A stretch of 64,000 bases of DNA from Ideonella sp. (GTDB lineage Bacteria; Pseudomonadota; Gammaproteobacteria; Burkholderiales; Burkholderiaceae_C): positions 1-64,000 of the forward strand of contig JADKIA010000009.1 in NCBI GenBank assembly GCA_016721465.1. Reading direction: 5' to 3'. The notes under the pieces were generated by a model. It searched no databases. It worked only from the letters and a program-made list of their open reading frames with translations, and was not told where the DNA came from. The first letter of the stretch is position 1; each line of letters starts with the position of its first letter. Positions 1 to 9,247 of the stretch are shown here, one piece after another. The translations under genes were made by a program, and so were the position numbers.

Positions 1-986
1 TCGTGCGGGCCATCAACCGGGCTTGCACCAAGGGCACCAGACCCAGTGGCACGGGCAGGGCCAGCAGGGGGTGCTGAATTTCTTCCTGCTTGCGCTCTTG
101 GTAGGCGACCACCACGGCCTTGCGCGCATCGGGCAGCAAGGACACACCACTTACTCCCTCGTGCGCGATGAAAGTCGTCGGCCTCGATTGACCGCGGTTG
201 ATCAGGGTCAGCGTCAGGCGGTCGGCGAAGGGTCGGATTCTTCCATGAGATCGAGTGCCGGGGCCGCGCGCCGGGACGCAGCACTAATGCAGAAGCCGAC
301 CTGCGGGTCCAACCCCACCGCTTCCAGCGCTGCGGCAATCGTTCTCACATGGCGTACAAGAACAACAGCAACGCGTTGAAACGACCCTCGGCGGCCGGCG
401 GCTGCGGCCGTCCATGCCAGACTGCGGCCGCAGATCGGGATTTCACCAACCAGTGGCAAACCACGCCGAAGTACTGGCGCGCCGCCTCGCCTTCCGAACC
501 GCAGGGGCCGTCCGTGGCACTGGCATCGGGCAGCGCCCGCAAGTGGCCGCCAGGTCTTGAGCGCCACGGGTCAAGGCTAACCACGTCGTCCTCGGCTTTG
601 GCTTCGCGCGCGCGGCTGCTGCAGCACCTGCCTGGGTTCTGACCTTGCCCGCCACACAGGCGCGAGCCAGGTCGAGACAGAACGAAGGGTTCAGCGATTG
701 CGTGTGCTGCGCCCGCCGCAGCAGCACATTGCCCGACACGGCGCCTTCCAGGCGGGCTTTGAATCGGCCGCTGTCGTCCAACAGCACGAGCGCGATGGCT
801 TCGTCCGCCAGGCGATGCATCAATGGCAAGGACACGCTCACCCGGCCGAAACACACCACGGCTTGCAGATGGTGCAGCGGCACGCGCAGCAAAGTGTCAT
901 CCTCCACCAGCACGCGCAAAGGTGTCGTTGTCCAGGCGGAAGTAGCTGTCTGGCGTGTTGACGTAGAGGGTGTTGAGCAACTGCAT
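1..986 (-). pseudogene. cas1: Cas1 integrase of a type I-C CRISPR system, frameshifted and cut by the window edge
   Basis: Cas1 is the spacer-integration nuclease. The start is ATG at 986 (MQLLNTLYVNTPDSYF). Conserved Cas1 blocks occur in different frames: VEDDTLLRVPLHHLQAVVC, GRFKARLEGAVSGNVLLRR, GEAARQYFGV, FNALLLFLYAM, AALEAVGLDPQVGF, ALDLMEE, then LLPDARKAVVVAYQERKQ and PLGLVPLVQARLM down to base 1. At least five frame changes are needed within 1 kb. One is an extra T (A on the plus strand, 918-920) in a homopolymer. I see no nonsense substitutions beyond those caused by frame changes, and the protein blocks are well conserved. The C-terminal end, cas2 and the array would lie to the left. 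The gene is either recently inactivated or carries sequence errors. Confidence 0.88.
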
Positions 987-1000
987 GGCAAGGCGCGGCG

Positions 1001-1644
1001 TCAAGCGTCCGGATCGAAGAGATGGGCACGCACGGCCTCCAGCGCCGGTGAAGCACCCGCTTCGGGTTGGCAACGGTCCTTCAGTGAGCAGCCTTTGCAG
1101 CGCTGCGCGGCCAGCTCTCCAGCCAGCGGTGGTGGCAAGGTTGCGGCCGCCAGCATGCCGCGCACCGCCAACGCCGTGGCCTCGACACCCTGGCGCAGGG
1201 CGCCATCGATGGAAACCGTTCTGCGTCGCTTGGAACTCGCGTAGTACAGCGCCCCCTCGGGCACCGGACGGCCGGTCATGCTCTCCAGACAGATGGCCTG
1301 GGCGGCCAGTTGCAAGGTCGTCGCACGCCCGCGATGTCGGCGGCCTTGTGCCGGCTGCCGTGACTGCACTCCACCGGGTGAGGCGCGCCGTCGCGGCCGA
1401 ACTCCACCACATCAGCCTTGCCGATCAGGCCCAACGCGTCGTGCCACAGCGGCAACGCGCGCGCCACACGCACCCCCTTGGCGGTTTCCACCCCGGGCTG
1501 GTCCACCTTGGCGTGCACGGCATTGCCGCGCAAGGTGTGCAGGTTGTCGTCGAAGGCCTGCTCCAGGTGGATCAGCCCGCACTGGCGCGGGCAATAGGCC
1601 CAGTGCTGCAGGGCGGACAAGGGGATGGTGTCAGCTGGGTCCAT
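1001..1644 (-). pseudogene. cas4: Cas4 exonuclease of the type I-C system, frameshifted
   Basis: Cas4 is an Fe-S RecB-like nuclease that trims prespacers with Cas1-Cas2. The N-terminal part starts with ATG at 1644 and holds the first cluster cysteine (YCPRQCGLIHLEQ). It continues through GKADVVEFGRDGAPHPVE, the RecB-type motif. The C-terminal part is in another frame and holds QLAAQAICLESMTGRPVPEG, SSKRRRTVS and the last cysteines (RCKGCSLKDRC). At least two frame changes lie near 1310-1350, and the total length is not a multiple of three. It ends 15 bp before cas1. It is divergent from the antitoxin gene at 1703, so the cas operon is interrupted here and cas4-cas1 would need their own promoter or read-through. 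Confidence 0.85.
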
Positions 1645-1702
1645 GACAGGCTGGGCCTTGGCTGGCTACACTCCAACGCATACGCAGCCATCGGAGCCCG
1701 CC

Positions 1703-1945
1703 GTGACGACCGAACTCGACGCCGTCCTCGCACAAGCCTTGAAGCTCACGCCCGACGAGCGCGCTGAGCTGATTGAAACCCTGGCCGACACTGTGCTTCC
1801 CGCACCATCCCTGCACCCCGACTGGGAAGCCGAGATTGCTCGCCGCGTGGCGGAGATGGATGCAGGACGGACCCGGTTCATCCCAATGGACGAAGCGATG
1901 GCGGCACCGGCCGCCCGCATCAACCACACTGGCGATCCGGCATGA
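1703..1945 (+). CDS. Addiction-module antitoxin (TIGR02574 / Unstab_antitox type)
   Basis: An 80-residue acidic protein starting at GTG 1703, with GGAG seven bases upstream. It reads VTTELDAVLAQALKLTPDE, then RAELIETLADTV, then WEAEIARRVAEMDAG. This matches the family of small helical antitoxins paired with RelE/ParE toxins: an N-terminal helix with LTPxERxxLIxxL, and a C-terminal tail that binds the toxin. The toxin gene follows directly; the antitoxin stop codon overlaps an ATG (ATGA at 1942). The pair lies antisense inside the cas operon, between cas4 (divergent, 58 bp away) and cas7 (convergent). Such pairs normally repress their own promoter, which would lie in 1645-1702 here. Confidence 0.8.
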   Translation: MTTELDAVLAQALKLTPDERAELIETLADTVLPAPSLHPDWEAEIARRVAEMDAGRTRFIPMDEAMAAPAARINHTGDPA

Positions 1946-1961
1946 ACGTCCAGCCTCAGCG

Positions 1962-2234
1962 ATGAGTAGCGTTGCCGACGCCGATCGAGCGACCGACTGG
2001 TACATCGAACAGGACGCCTGGAAGGCCGCCGAGACACTGCAGTTGGAGATCCGCCGGGCCCTCAGGCGTATGGCCGCGAGCCCGGGACTGGGCACGCCCG
2101 GCGCGGCAGGCACACGCATCCTGCCGATCCATCGGTTTCCGGTTTCGCTGGTGTATCGGGTGCAAGGCGATCACATTCGGGTGATCGCCATAGCGCATCA
2201 GCGCAGGGCGCCGGGGTTTTGGCGAGGTCGCTGA
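1962..2234 (+). CDS. RelE/ParE-type toxin, N-terminus apparently frameshifted
   Basis: From ATG 1962 the frame gives 90 residues (MSSVADADRATDWYIEQDAW onward), ending HRFPVSLVYRV, IRVIAIAHQRRAPGFW. That is the classic ParE/RelE fold signature: helical hairpin, then beta strands ending in a basic HxRRxPxxW tail. The natural start is probably the ATG at 1942 that overlaps the antitoxin stop. That start reads MNVQPQ and then hits a stop because of an apparent one-base loss near 1957-1961 (CAGCG where CAGGCG would restore MNVQPQAMSSVADADR). The family inhibits translation or gyrase; which one cannot be told. The toxin ends 6 bp before the cas7 stop, convergent with it. Confidence 0.72.
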   Translation: MSSVADADRATDWYIEQDAWKAAETLQLEIRRALRRMAASPGLGTPGAAGTRILPIHRFPVSLVYRVQGDHIRVIAIAHQRRAPGFWRGR

Positions 2235-2240
2235 CACGCC

Positions 2241-3197
2241 TCAGCCAACTCGGCGAATCAGCTTGACGGCCTCCGGCAATCCCACCTCGTTCACGGTCAC
2301 CTCGTAGTCCGAGAAGTGGCGCGGCACGTCCACCTTCTTGCGTGCGGTGATGCGCTCGAACAGTGCATGCGCGTGCGCGTTGCCCAGCTCGCTGGCATGC
2401 TCGAACACATACAAACCGCGCGTGGACATTTCGCCGCGTGCCGCCGACCGGTCGTGCTCGAACATGTGCTCCAGCGCTTGCCACAGCAGTTCGAGGTCGT
2501 CGGTGCCGAAGCCGGTTTGCTTGGCGAGAAAGGCCGATACGAAACCGTGGGCCACATACAGCCCATAGGGCACGGTGTGCTTGCGACCCATGGTGCGGTT
2601 GTCACCCTGCTGCTTTTCGGCCTCCGCCTCGGTCGCCACCGCCATGCGGGTGATCGAATGCTCCAGCGCGACGATGGGGTCGATGGAGCGCGCAAAGGTC
2701 AATTGGACCGGCCCCCAAGACTTGACCGCAGTTCACCCCGGTGGACATCACGGCGCCAAAGGTGCGAACGTCAAAGAAGTTCTGGCACATCCACTTGCGG
2801 GCCAGATCAACATCGCTCGCGCTGCCTTTGCGCTTGTCCTTGGCGCCCTTCTTCAGTTTCTTGTCGTCGCCGCCGGCGCCTTCTGCCGCAGCTTCCTCCT
2901 GCGGTGCATCCAGCTTCAACGCCGAATAAGCCCGCTGATGCTTGCCCAGGGTTAGAATCGCCTTCTCGCGCATAGATTTCGCTGCGCTTCTCACCGGCTT
3001 GGGGTTCGATTTCAGACTGGTCACGCGGTCAAACCGACCGAGTTCCGCAACTTTCGCTTCAACGCCACATCGGTCATCAGACCATGGCCTGTCTCGGCGT
3101 CCAGCCGCGGCAGGTTGCCGGCGTCGGGGTCACCGTTGGGGTTGCCGTCCTTCACGTCGAACAGCAGCACGAAGTCGTAGCGGTGGCTCAGGCTCAT
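2241..3197 (-). pseudogene. cas7: Cas7 (Csd2) backbone subunit of type I-C Cascade, frameshifted
   Basis: Cas7 coats the crRNA in the Cascade complex. The start is ATG 3197, preceded by AAGGAGG at good spacing. The sequence MSLSHRYDFVLLFDVKDGNP and NGDPDAGNLPRLDAETGHGL is the highly conserved Csd2 N-terminus. Frame changes follow around 3025, within 2950-3000, and near 2705. The remaining parts are recognisable: KAILTLGKHQRAYSALKL, CQNFFDVRTFGAVMSTGVN, RSIDPIVALEHSITRMAV and MGRKHTVPYGLYVAHGFVSA. The final piece ends EVGLPEAVKLIRRVG. Total length is close to the family norm (about 319 codons), with a lysine-rich internal stretch near residues 95-120. It lies immediately downstream of cas8c. 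Confidence 0.88.
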
Positions 3198-3198
3198 T

Positions 3199-5020
3199 TC
3201 AGTTGCCTCCTTGGGGGTTGTCGATGTCGACGCTCGACGCGTCACGCTTGGTATAGAAATCTTGCCGCTGGTGGTAGTAGCCGATGGCGAAGCGGCCCTG
3301 GTCTTGAAGGCTGAGATGAGATGGGAAGTCGCTGATGCCGGCCACGATCTCGGCCAGCAGCTTCTCCAGGTTCGACCGTGCCCTTGTTCAACTTGGCCAG
3401 GTGGTGGTTCTTCAGCCGCATCAGTGTGGTGAACGCCGCCACGGGCGTGCTCGATGCCGCACCGTAGTAACGCTCGCGGATGGTGGTGTTGAGCCCGGGG
3501 CTGGCTTCTTCCTGAATCTTCTCCAGCGCGGCGAACAGGCGTCCCAATCGGTAGCCGGGGCTTGGGTTGTCGGGGTCCAGCATTTCTTTCATCTCCCAGG
3601 GTTGTTGACTGTCGATGCCTTTGGTGTGACCAGCGCGGTTCAGGCAGGCCTTGATGGCGGCCGCTCGCAATCGATTGACTTGCCGTTCTGCACGGCAGCG
3701 CTGCACCGCCGCTTGGAGCCAATGGGCTGGATAGGGCGTGCCCATGAACAGGCTGCGCACGATGTCGCCGCCCAGGCGAGGCGGGATGTTGTCGGCCTTG
3801 TTTTGCACGGCCACCGCGGTCAGCAAACGGAACAGGCTCGGAAACTCGGCGTCGTTCGGCCCCCTGGCCATGCGCAAGTCTTCGAACCAATTGACCACGC
3901 GCTGCGCGATTTCAGCCAATGGGGCCGCATGCCAGAACCGCACCGCGATGCGGGCTGCGTTCGGTGCCAGGCCGAGCACGTAGAACTTGGTCGCGCCTCG
4001 GGTTCCGCCAAATCCACCGCTGCGAACGGCGTCGAACAAGGCCTTCACCTGCTGGGTGTGCGCATCCGGGTCATCGGTGCCGCCACCGATGAGCTGGGCC
4101 AACCAGTCCTCCATCGGCTCGGGCGTTTGCGCCCAGAACACGGTGGACGCATCGCCCACCTGCACACGTTGCACCGAGTCACGCGCCAGCAGTGCGTTCA
4201 AGGCTGTGGTGTAGGCAAAGGCAGCGGCCTGGCTCACCGGGGCGTTGGCGCCCTGGCTCTTGGCATAGGAGTTGAAGGCATCCAGATTGAAGGACACGAT
4301 GTTGGCGCCCGAGGTCTGCGCACCCACACTCCTTTGATCGCGGTGTGCAGACGCTCAATGGGTGCCGCGATGCCGGTGACGAGGCACAGAGCCTTGGCCT
4401 CGGCCACGTCCGGGGTCGGACCGTCTTGCTCGCCGCCGTCGTTCGATGCCGACAACAAGCAGGGCGCCACTTGCGGCCGTTGACAGACGAGCGCGTTGTC
4501 CTCGACAAGCCGAAAGCTCAACACCGGGTTCGTGGCAGCAATGTCCTGAAATGCCTCGAAGCGCACGGCCTGAATTCCTGGTGCGTCAGCCAGAAAACGC
4601 AACACAGCGTGAATGCCTGGGTCATCGCGCACGCCCTGTGGCAATGTCTCAATTCGCGCCAAAAACGCGGCGCATTTCGTCGAGGCGATCCCGATAGTCA
4701 TCGGCTTTGCCCTCGCCCGCCTGCGGCTTCCAGCTTCTTCGCATCGGGCACACCCAGTACGTACTCTGCGTTGTCCCACAGCAGATTGGCCGCCACCCCT
4801 GAGGTCTTCTTGACCCCCATGGGGACCTGAAAGCTCGTGCCCACCTTCTTCGCCCCCACGGTACGTCGGGTATCGGTGATGGCTCTCAGGGCTCCCGCAG
4901 AGTCCAGCTCCAGGACAAAGGGATTTCCGCGTTGCTCCAGACCGAAGGCCGGCGTCGCCGCGCAGGATCGGGATCGGCTTGGCGCCGCTGGTAGTAGTCG
5001 TGCAAGGCATGAAGAATCAT
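3199..5020 (-). pseudogene. cas8c: Cas8c (Csd1) large subunit of type I-C Cascade, frameshifted
   Basis: Cas8c recognises the PAM within Cascade. In subtype I-C its gene also makes the small subunit by internal initiation. The start is ATG 5020 (MILHALHDYYQRRQADPDPA), overlapping the cas5 stop (ATGA). Csd1-like blocks come in several frames: NPFVLELDSAGALRAITDTR, LLWDNAEYVLGVPDAKKL, DYRDRLDEMRR, IETLPQGVRDDPGIHAVL, FNLDAFNSYAKSQGANAPVS, GTRGATKFYVLGLAPNAARI, and at the end GRFAIGYYHQRQDFYTKRD. At least five frame changes are needed (about 4965, 4715, 4670, 4320, 3380). Overall length of about 607 codons is normal. No large deletion is visible, so the reading is intact gene content with scattered indels. 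Confidence 0.87.
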
Positions 5021-5702
5021 CCCCGCACCTCCGCCGCCGTCAGATCCACCACGCCTTGCTCCACCCTGGCACGGAAGAAGCGCGGCTGGGGCGAGGCGGG
5101 CGAACTGAAGTCCAGGTCATAGAGCATCCAGCCGAGGTCGGCGCTCCACTCCTGCAAGGCCGGTGGTTCATCGGCGCCAGGCTCCAGCCCAGCTCGGCCA
5201 TCGGCCATCAGTTCCACCCGGCGAAAGCGGGCCGCGAACTCGCGGCAGCCCAGGTAGGGCTGGTTCACGCACTGCCCGGCGTCGGCGCGGCGGTTGAACA
5301 TGGCCACGTACTTGTTCGGGTTGGCGCGAGCGTCGTCGCTCAGCATTTCCATGTCGGCGTACAGGCGATAGGCCACGTCCCAAGGAACAAGCCGGCACGC
5401 TGTTGGCGCTCGTCTTCGATGTACAGCGCCAGATCGCCGCGGCCGGCGTTCATGGCCGCCTGGGCATTGCGGGTGGAGGCCACCGCGCCCACCTCGTTGC
5501 GCCGCACGCTGATCCAGCGCACCGGCACCAACACATCGATGCGACGCATTCGCCAGCGGATGCCGGGCTTCCACAAGATGGCCTCGAACACTGCCCGCGC
5601 CGCCGATGGCGTGATGAGGTCATAGGACACCCGCTCCACCTTCATCTCGGGACGGGTGAAGCACGCGTAGTCGCCGCGCACCTCCAGACAAAACGGTTTC
5701 AT
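5017..5702 (-). pseudogene. cas5: Cas5 (Cas5c/Cas5d), crRNA-processing subunit of type I-C, one frameshift
   Basis: In type I-C systems, which lack Cas6, Cas5 cuts the pre-crRNA and holds the 5' handle. It starts at ATG 5702 with MKPFCLEVRGDYACFTRPEM, the canonical Cas5d N-terminus. It then reads KVERVSYDLITPSAARAVFE, AILWKPGIRW and RIDVLVPVRWISVRRNEVG. The frame breaks near 5379-5381, where one base appears missing from a G run. Restoring it gives AGLFLGDVAYRLYADMEM, followed by NKYVAMFNRRADAGQCVNQP, YLGCREFAARF and GWMLYDLDF. Length is about 228 codons, normal for the family. It starts 24 bp after cas3 and overlaps cas8c by four bases. Confidence 0.9.
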
Positions 5703-5726
5703 GTTGCCTCCCTCATTGCTGCTGTT

Positions 5727-8144
5727 TCAACCCACATAGCTGGCCGGATCCCCCGGTGCCGAATCGACTTTGGCCCCCAGCACCGGGTCGTAGAAGCCGT
5801 CCCACTCGGCGATCTGCGCATACAGCCCGGGACACGAGGCCACCTCGCGGATGTCGCCTGCGGCGACCAGCCGCTGTACTTGATGGCGATAGATCGTGAC
5901 GCCGTAGCGCTGCAGCTTGCGCATCAACCAACGGCTGGGGCCGTCGCGCTCCAGGCTGCCGATCAAGGCGTTGATGTCGTCACGCGCATGGGGGCCTCGA
6001 TAACGCACAAGAACAGTGGCTCCGTCGTCCTTGTCGATCAGCTTGAAGGCCTCGGCGGCATCGCGCAGTTGCAACGGCAGGCTGAGGGCGCCAGGATCCA
6101 GTTGCAGCCTGAGCATGTCGCCAATCCGCTTCTCGTCGGTGGAGTGCGCATCGTGCACCAGGCTCTCGAAGTAGGGCTGGACCAGTGCCAGTGACAAGGG
6201 CTGCGCGGGCAGGTCGTGCAAGACCTTGCGGCAGGTGTCTCGCGCCAGGGCCAGCAGGCCCGGCGGCGCCTTGGTGGGAGGAACGAAGACATGCACTTGC
6301 CCCGGCTCGGGCAGCCGGCCTTCGCGGTTGCAGCGACCGGCCGCCTGAGCGATGGAGTCCAGGCCGGCCAGGGCTCGAAACACCACCGGAAAATCCAGAT
6401 CGACGCCGGCTTCCACCAGTTGGGTGGAAATCACGCGCACGGGTTCGCCCGCTCGCCCTTCTGCTTGTGCCTGACGCCTTGCCACCAGCGCGGCCTTGAT
6501 GTCGGCAATGACGTCGCTGCGGTGCTGCGCGCACATCAACGCGGAGAGGTGCCACAGCCCACCACCACTGCCCCCACCGCCACCATCGCCGCGCGCCTTC
6601 AGCAGCCGGTACAGCTCGACCGCGTCGGCACGACGGCTGACGATGGCCAACACGGCTTCGTGGCTGGCGATCTCGCCGGCGAGCGAGGCATAGTCGCGTG
6701 GGGTTTGCAGGTCTGGCGGCAAATGAACCCGCACCCGCTCCAGCGCCTGGAACAGCGCGGCCTTGTCTTCGATGATCTCGGTGACATGGCCGATGCCGCG
6801 TCGCAGGCCGCGCAACGGGTCGCCGCTCTGCCCCGCGTTGAGCACCGGTTTGGTGGCGGTGCACAGCAGCACCGTGACCCCGAAGTCCTGCACCAGGTAG
6901 CGCAGCACATCGACGATGGGCTGCAGAAAACCATCGGCAGCAACTGAGCCTCATCGAGCACGATGACGCTGTGGGCCAGATTGTGCAGCTTTCGGCAGCG
7001 CGACGTCTTGCGCGCGAACAGGCTCTCGAACAGCTGTACGTTGGTGGTGACGATCAGCGGCGCATCCCAGTTCTCGCAGGCCAGGCGCGAGAGGTGGTTT
7101 TCCTGGCCGGGCTCGGCCTCGGCGTTGCTGTGGTGCTCGATCACAACCTCATCCCCCAGCGACTTGAAGACCTCGCGGAACACGTCGGCGGTCTGTTCAA
7201 TGATGCTGGTGTAGGGGATGGCGTAGACCACGCGGCGCTTGCCATGCCGTGCGGCATGCGCCAACGCGAATGCCAGGCTGGACAAGGTCTTGCCCCCACC
7301 GGTTGGCACGGTCAGACTGAAGATGCCACTGGGCAGCTCGGCGGCCCGCTGACATCGCAGCAACACATCGGCCCGCAGGCGATTGACCGGGCCAGCGGCA
7401 CCGACGCTCAGACGGACCAAATGCGCATCGCAGACTTCTCGCAAGACGGCGATGTCGGAAAGACCTTGTCGCTGAGCCATGCGGCCCGGGTTGAAGTAGG
7501 CCTCGGTGTCCAGAAAGTCAGCGTCCACCAGTGCGGAGAACAGCATGCGCAGCCACAGCGCCAGGCGGCCCGGCTGCGCCGTTGCGTGCTCGTTCAGTGG
7601 GGGCAAGGCGCGCAAGTCCAGCCGCGACAAGTCCGGGTGCAGGATGTCGTCGGGGCAGGCCTGCGCCAAGGCCTCGTTGAACTCGTTGCGCGTCTTCACC
7701 GGCCAAACGTGCGGCGAGGCCCTTGCCTTCCCAGTTGTCCAGCCCGGCGTGGTGTCCGGCGATGACGTACTGCAGCAATCGACTGAACAAGCGGCCTTGC
7801 GCGCCCAGTTGCCGCACGAGTTCGCTTTCGGCCCACAACGCGCCGGCCGCCGAGTGGGTCTTGTCGCGATCGGCCACTCGCCCTTCGATGTGAGCTTCGG
7901 CGCCACCCGCCTGGCGGATGTAGCGCTGGAAGCCGCTGCGGCGCTTGCCCAGGTCGTGCCACAGGCCGGCCAGTGCTGCGAAGCCCCGCCCGCTGTCGCA
8001 GGCCATGCTCGCGGCCAGATCACTCACGGCGCGCAAGTGCATGTCGAGCTCATGCGGTGCCATCGACACGCCTGCTGGCGGCGCATGGGCCCAATCGGTC
8101 GTGGTGTGTGCTTGTCGGGTCATGGCGACAGATGTTGTGCTCAC
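5727..8144 (-). pseudogene. cas3: Cas3 nuclease-helicase of type I-C, two compensating frameshifts
   Basis: Cas3 degrades target DNA after Cascade binding. GTG 8144 overlaps the stop of the WYL gene (GTGA); ATG 8123 is an alternative. The N-terminal HD nuclease domain has GLWHDLGKRRSGFQRYI, KTHSAAGAL and YVIAGHHAGLDNW. After a frame change near 7700 the SF2 helicase follows: VPTGGGKT (Walker A, near 7300), VVYAIPYTSIIEQTADVFRE, and VIVLDEAQLLP (DEAQ form of the DEAD box). A second change at an A run on the plus strand (6927-6930) leads to FLQPIVDVLRYLVQDFGVTV, STQLVEAGVDLDFP and AQAAGRCNREGR (motif VI). The full span is 806 codons, normal length, and stays divisible by three because the two shifts compensate. 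Confidence 0.9.
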
Positions 8145-9247
8145 GCAGGCTCAGGGAATGAGCCCGTGCCATCGGACACTACTGATCGTTCGTCCAGTGG
8201 CGCCATCGCTTGAAGCGCTTTCACAAGCCTTTTCCGCACCGAGTCGCTGAGGCTGGGTGGGCTCATGACCTCCACCTCCGGCACATGCCGCAGGATGTCC
8301 ATCACCAATTCACGCGGATCGGCATAGGGCAGTTCCAACACCCAGCAGCCTTGCCCGTCCCAACGTCCACGCTGCTGCGGGTGCCAGGTCTCGGCGGCCA
8401 CCCAACGCGCGCGCTCCGGGCTGAAGCGCAGCGTGGCCCAGGTGACCGCTCTGCCGGCAAAGATGCCATACCCCGCGCCCAGGACGTCGTCGAGTTCCGT
8501 GTCTGGTACGTCGATGGCAGGTTGGTCGAGCACCTGGGCTCGCTGGATGGCATCGACGCTGAAGCTGCGCAGTGCGCGGCGCTGGTGGCACCAGCCATCG
8601 AGGTACCAGTTGTCGCGATAGTGAATCAATCGCTGCGGCGACACGGTCCGCTGGCTTCGCTGATCGCGGCCACGGGCGTGATAGTCGATGGCCAGGCGGC
8701 GTCGCTGCAGCAAGGCGGTGCCCACAGCCTGGAAGTGCGGCAAATGCACTTTGCGGGCGCCCACCGTCTGAACGCGGATGCGGCGCACAACCTCGGCGCC
8801 CGCCGGCGCGCCCTGCCCCAACAGCTTGCCAAGGCGTAGCGTCAGCGGTGCGATGTGGGGCCCGAGCAGGCCACCAGCGTCCAGGTTGGCGAGCAGGTGC
8901 TGCATGGTGAGCAGCGCGTGGATTTCTTCGGCGCTGAACCAAAGACCCGGCAACTCATACTGGGCACCCGGCAGTGTTTGGCTCGGATCAATGCGATAGA
9001 CGTCGCTATCCCGAACGTACACCACCGGCATGTTCATGCGATCGCGCAAATGAGTCAGGTTGCGCGTCAGTGTGGCCCGAGAGATGCCCAGGTCGCCGAG
9101 CAGTCGAGCTTTGGTGACACCGCCAGCGTCGCTCAAGAGATGCTTGATGCGATAAAGCCGCTCCGCCTGGGACCCCTGTCTCCCTGATGTCTTGTTCTGC
9201 GAATGCTGGTCGTCGACCCGGTCTCGGCGAGACCGGGTCTGTATCAA
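8141..9247 (-). CDS. HTH-WYL domain transcriptional regulator adjoining the cas operon
   Basis: A protein of up to 368 residues. A winged-helix region (about 28-90; RLYRIKHLLSDAGGVTKARL, LGISRATLTRNLTHLRDR) is followed by a WYL domain. The WYL core here reads HYRDNWYLDGWCHQRRALRS, then SVDAIQRAQVLD. A C-terminal extension follows (LVMDILRHVPEVEVMSPPSL). WYL regulators bind nucleotide or ssDNA ligands in related families and often sit at CRISPR-cas and other defence loci. Its stop overlaps the putative cas3 start, so it looks co-transcribed with the cas genes. The start is uncertain: the only early initiator is TTG 9247, which overlaps the stop of the upstream oxidase gene and reads through a palindrome at 9215-9239. 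The true start may be further in. Confidence 0.8.
   Translation of the reverse strand: MIQTRSRRDRVDDQHSQNKTSGRQGSQAERLYRIKHLLSDAGGVTKARLLGDLGISRATLTRNLTHLRDRMNMPVVYVRDSDVYRIDPSQTLPGAQYELPGLWFSAEEIHALLTMQHLLANLDAGGLLGPHIAPLTLRLGKLLGQGAPAGAEVVRRIRVQTVGARKVHLPHFQAVGTALLQRRRLAIDYHARGRDQRSQRTVSPQRLIHYRDNWYLDGWCHQRRALRSFSVDAIQRAQVLDQPAIDVPDTELDDVLGAGYGIFAGRAVTWATLRFSPERARWVAAETWHPQQRGRWDGQGCWVLELPYADPRELVMDILRHVPEVEVMSPPSLSDSVRKRLVKALQAMAPLDERSVVSDGTGSFPEPA
9215..9239. promoter_or_regulatory. Perfect 11-bp inverted repeat between the oxidase gene and the WYL gene
   Basis: GACCCGGTCTC and GAGACCGGGTC are separated by three bases. The site lies 5 bp past the oxidase stop and at the very 5' end of the WYL gene. 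It could be a terminator stem for the SPFH-oxidase operon, although no T run follows. It could instead be an operator for the WYL regulator. The sequence alone does not decide. Confidence 0.5.

Noticed and set aside
1..9247. CRISPR array within the window
   Set aside because: No set of regularly spaced repeats of about 32 bases was seen near the cas genes; the array, with cas2, is presumably to the left of base 1.
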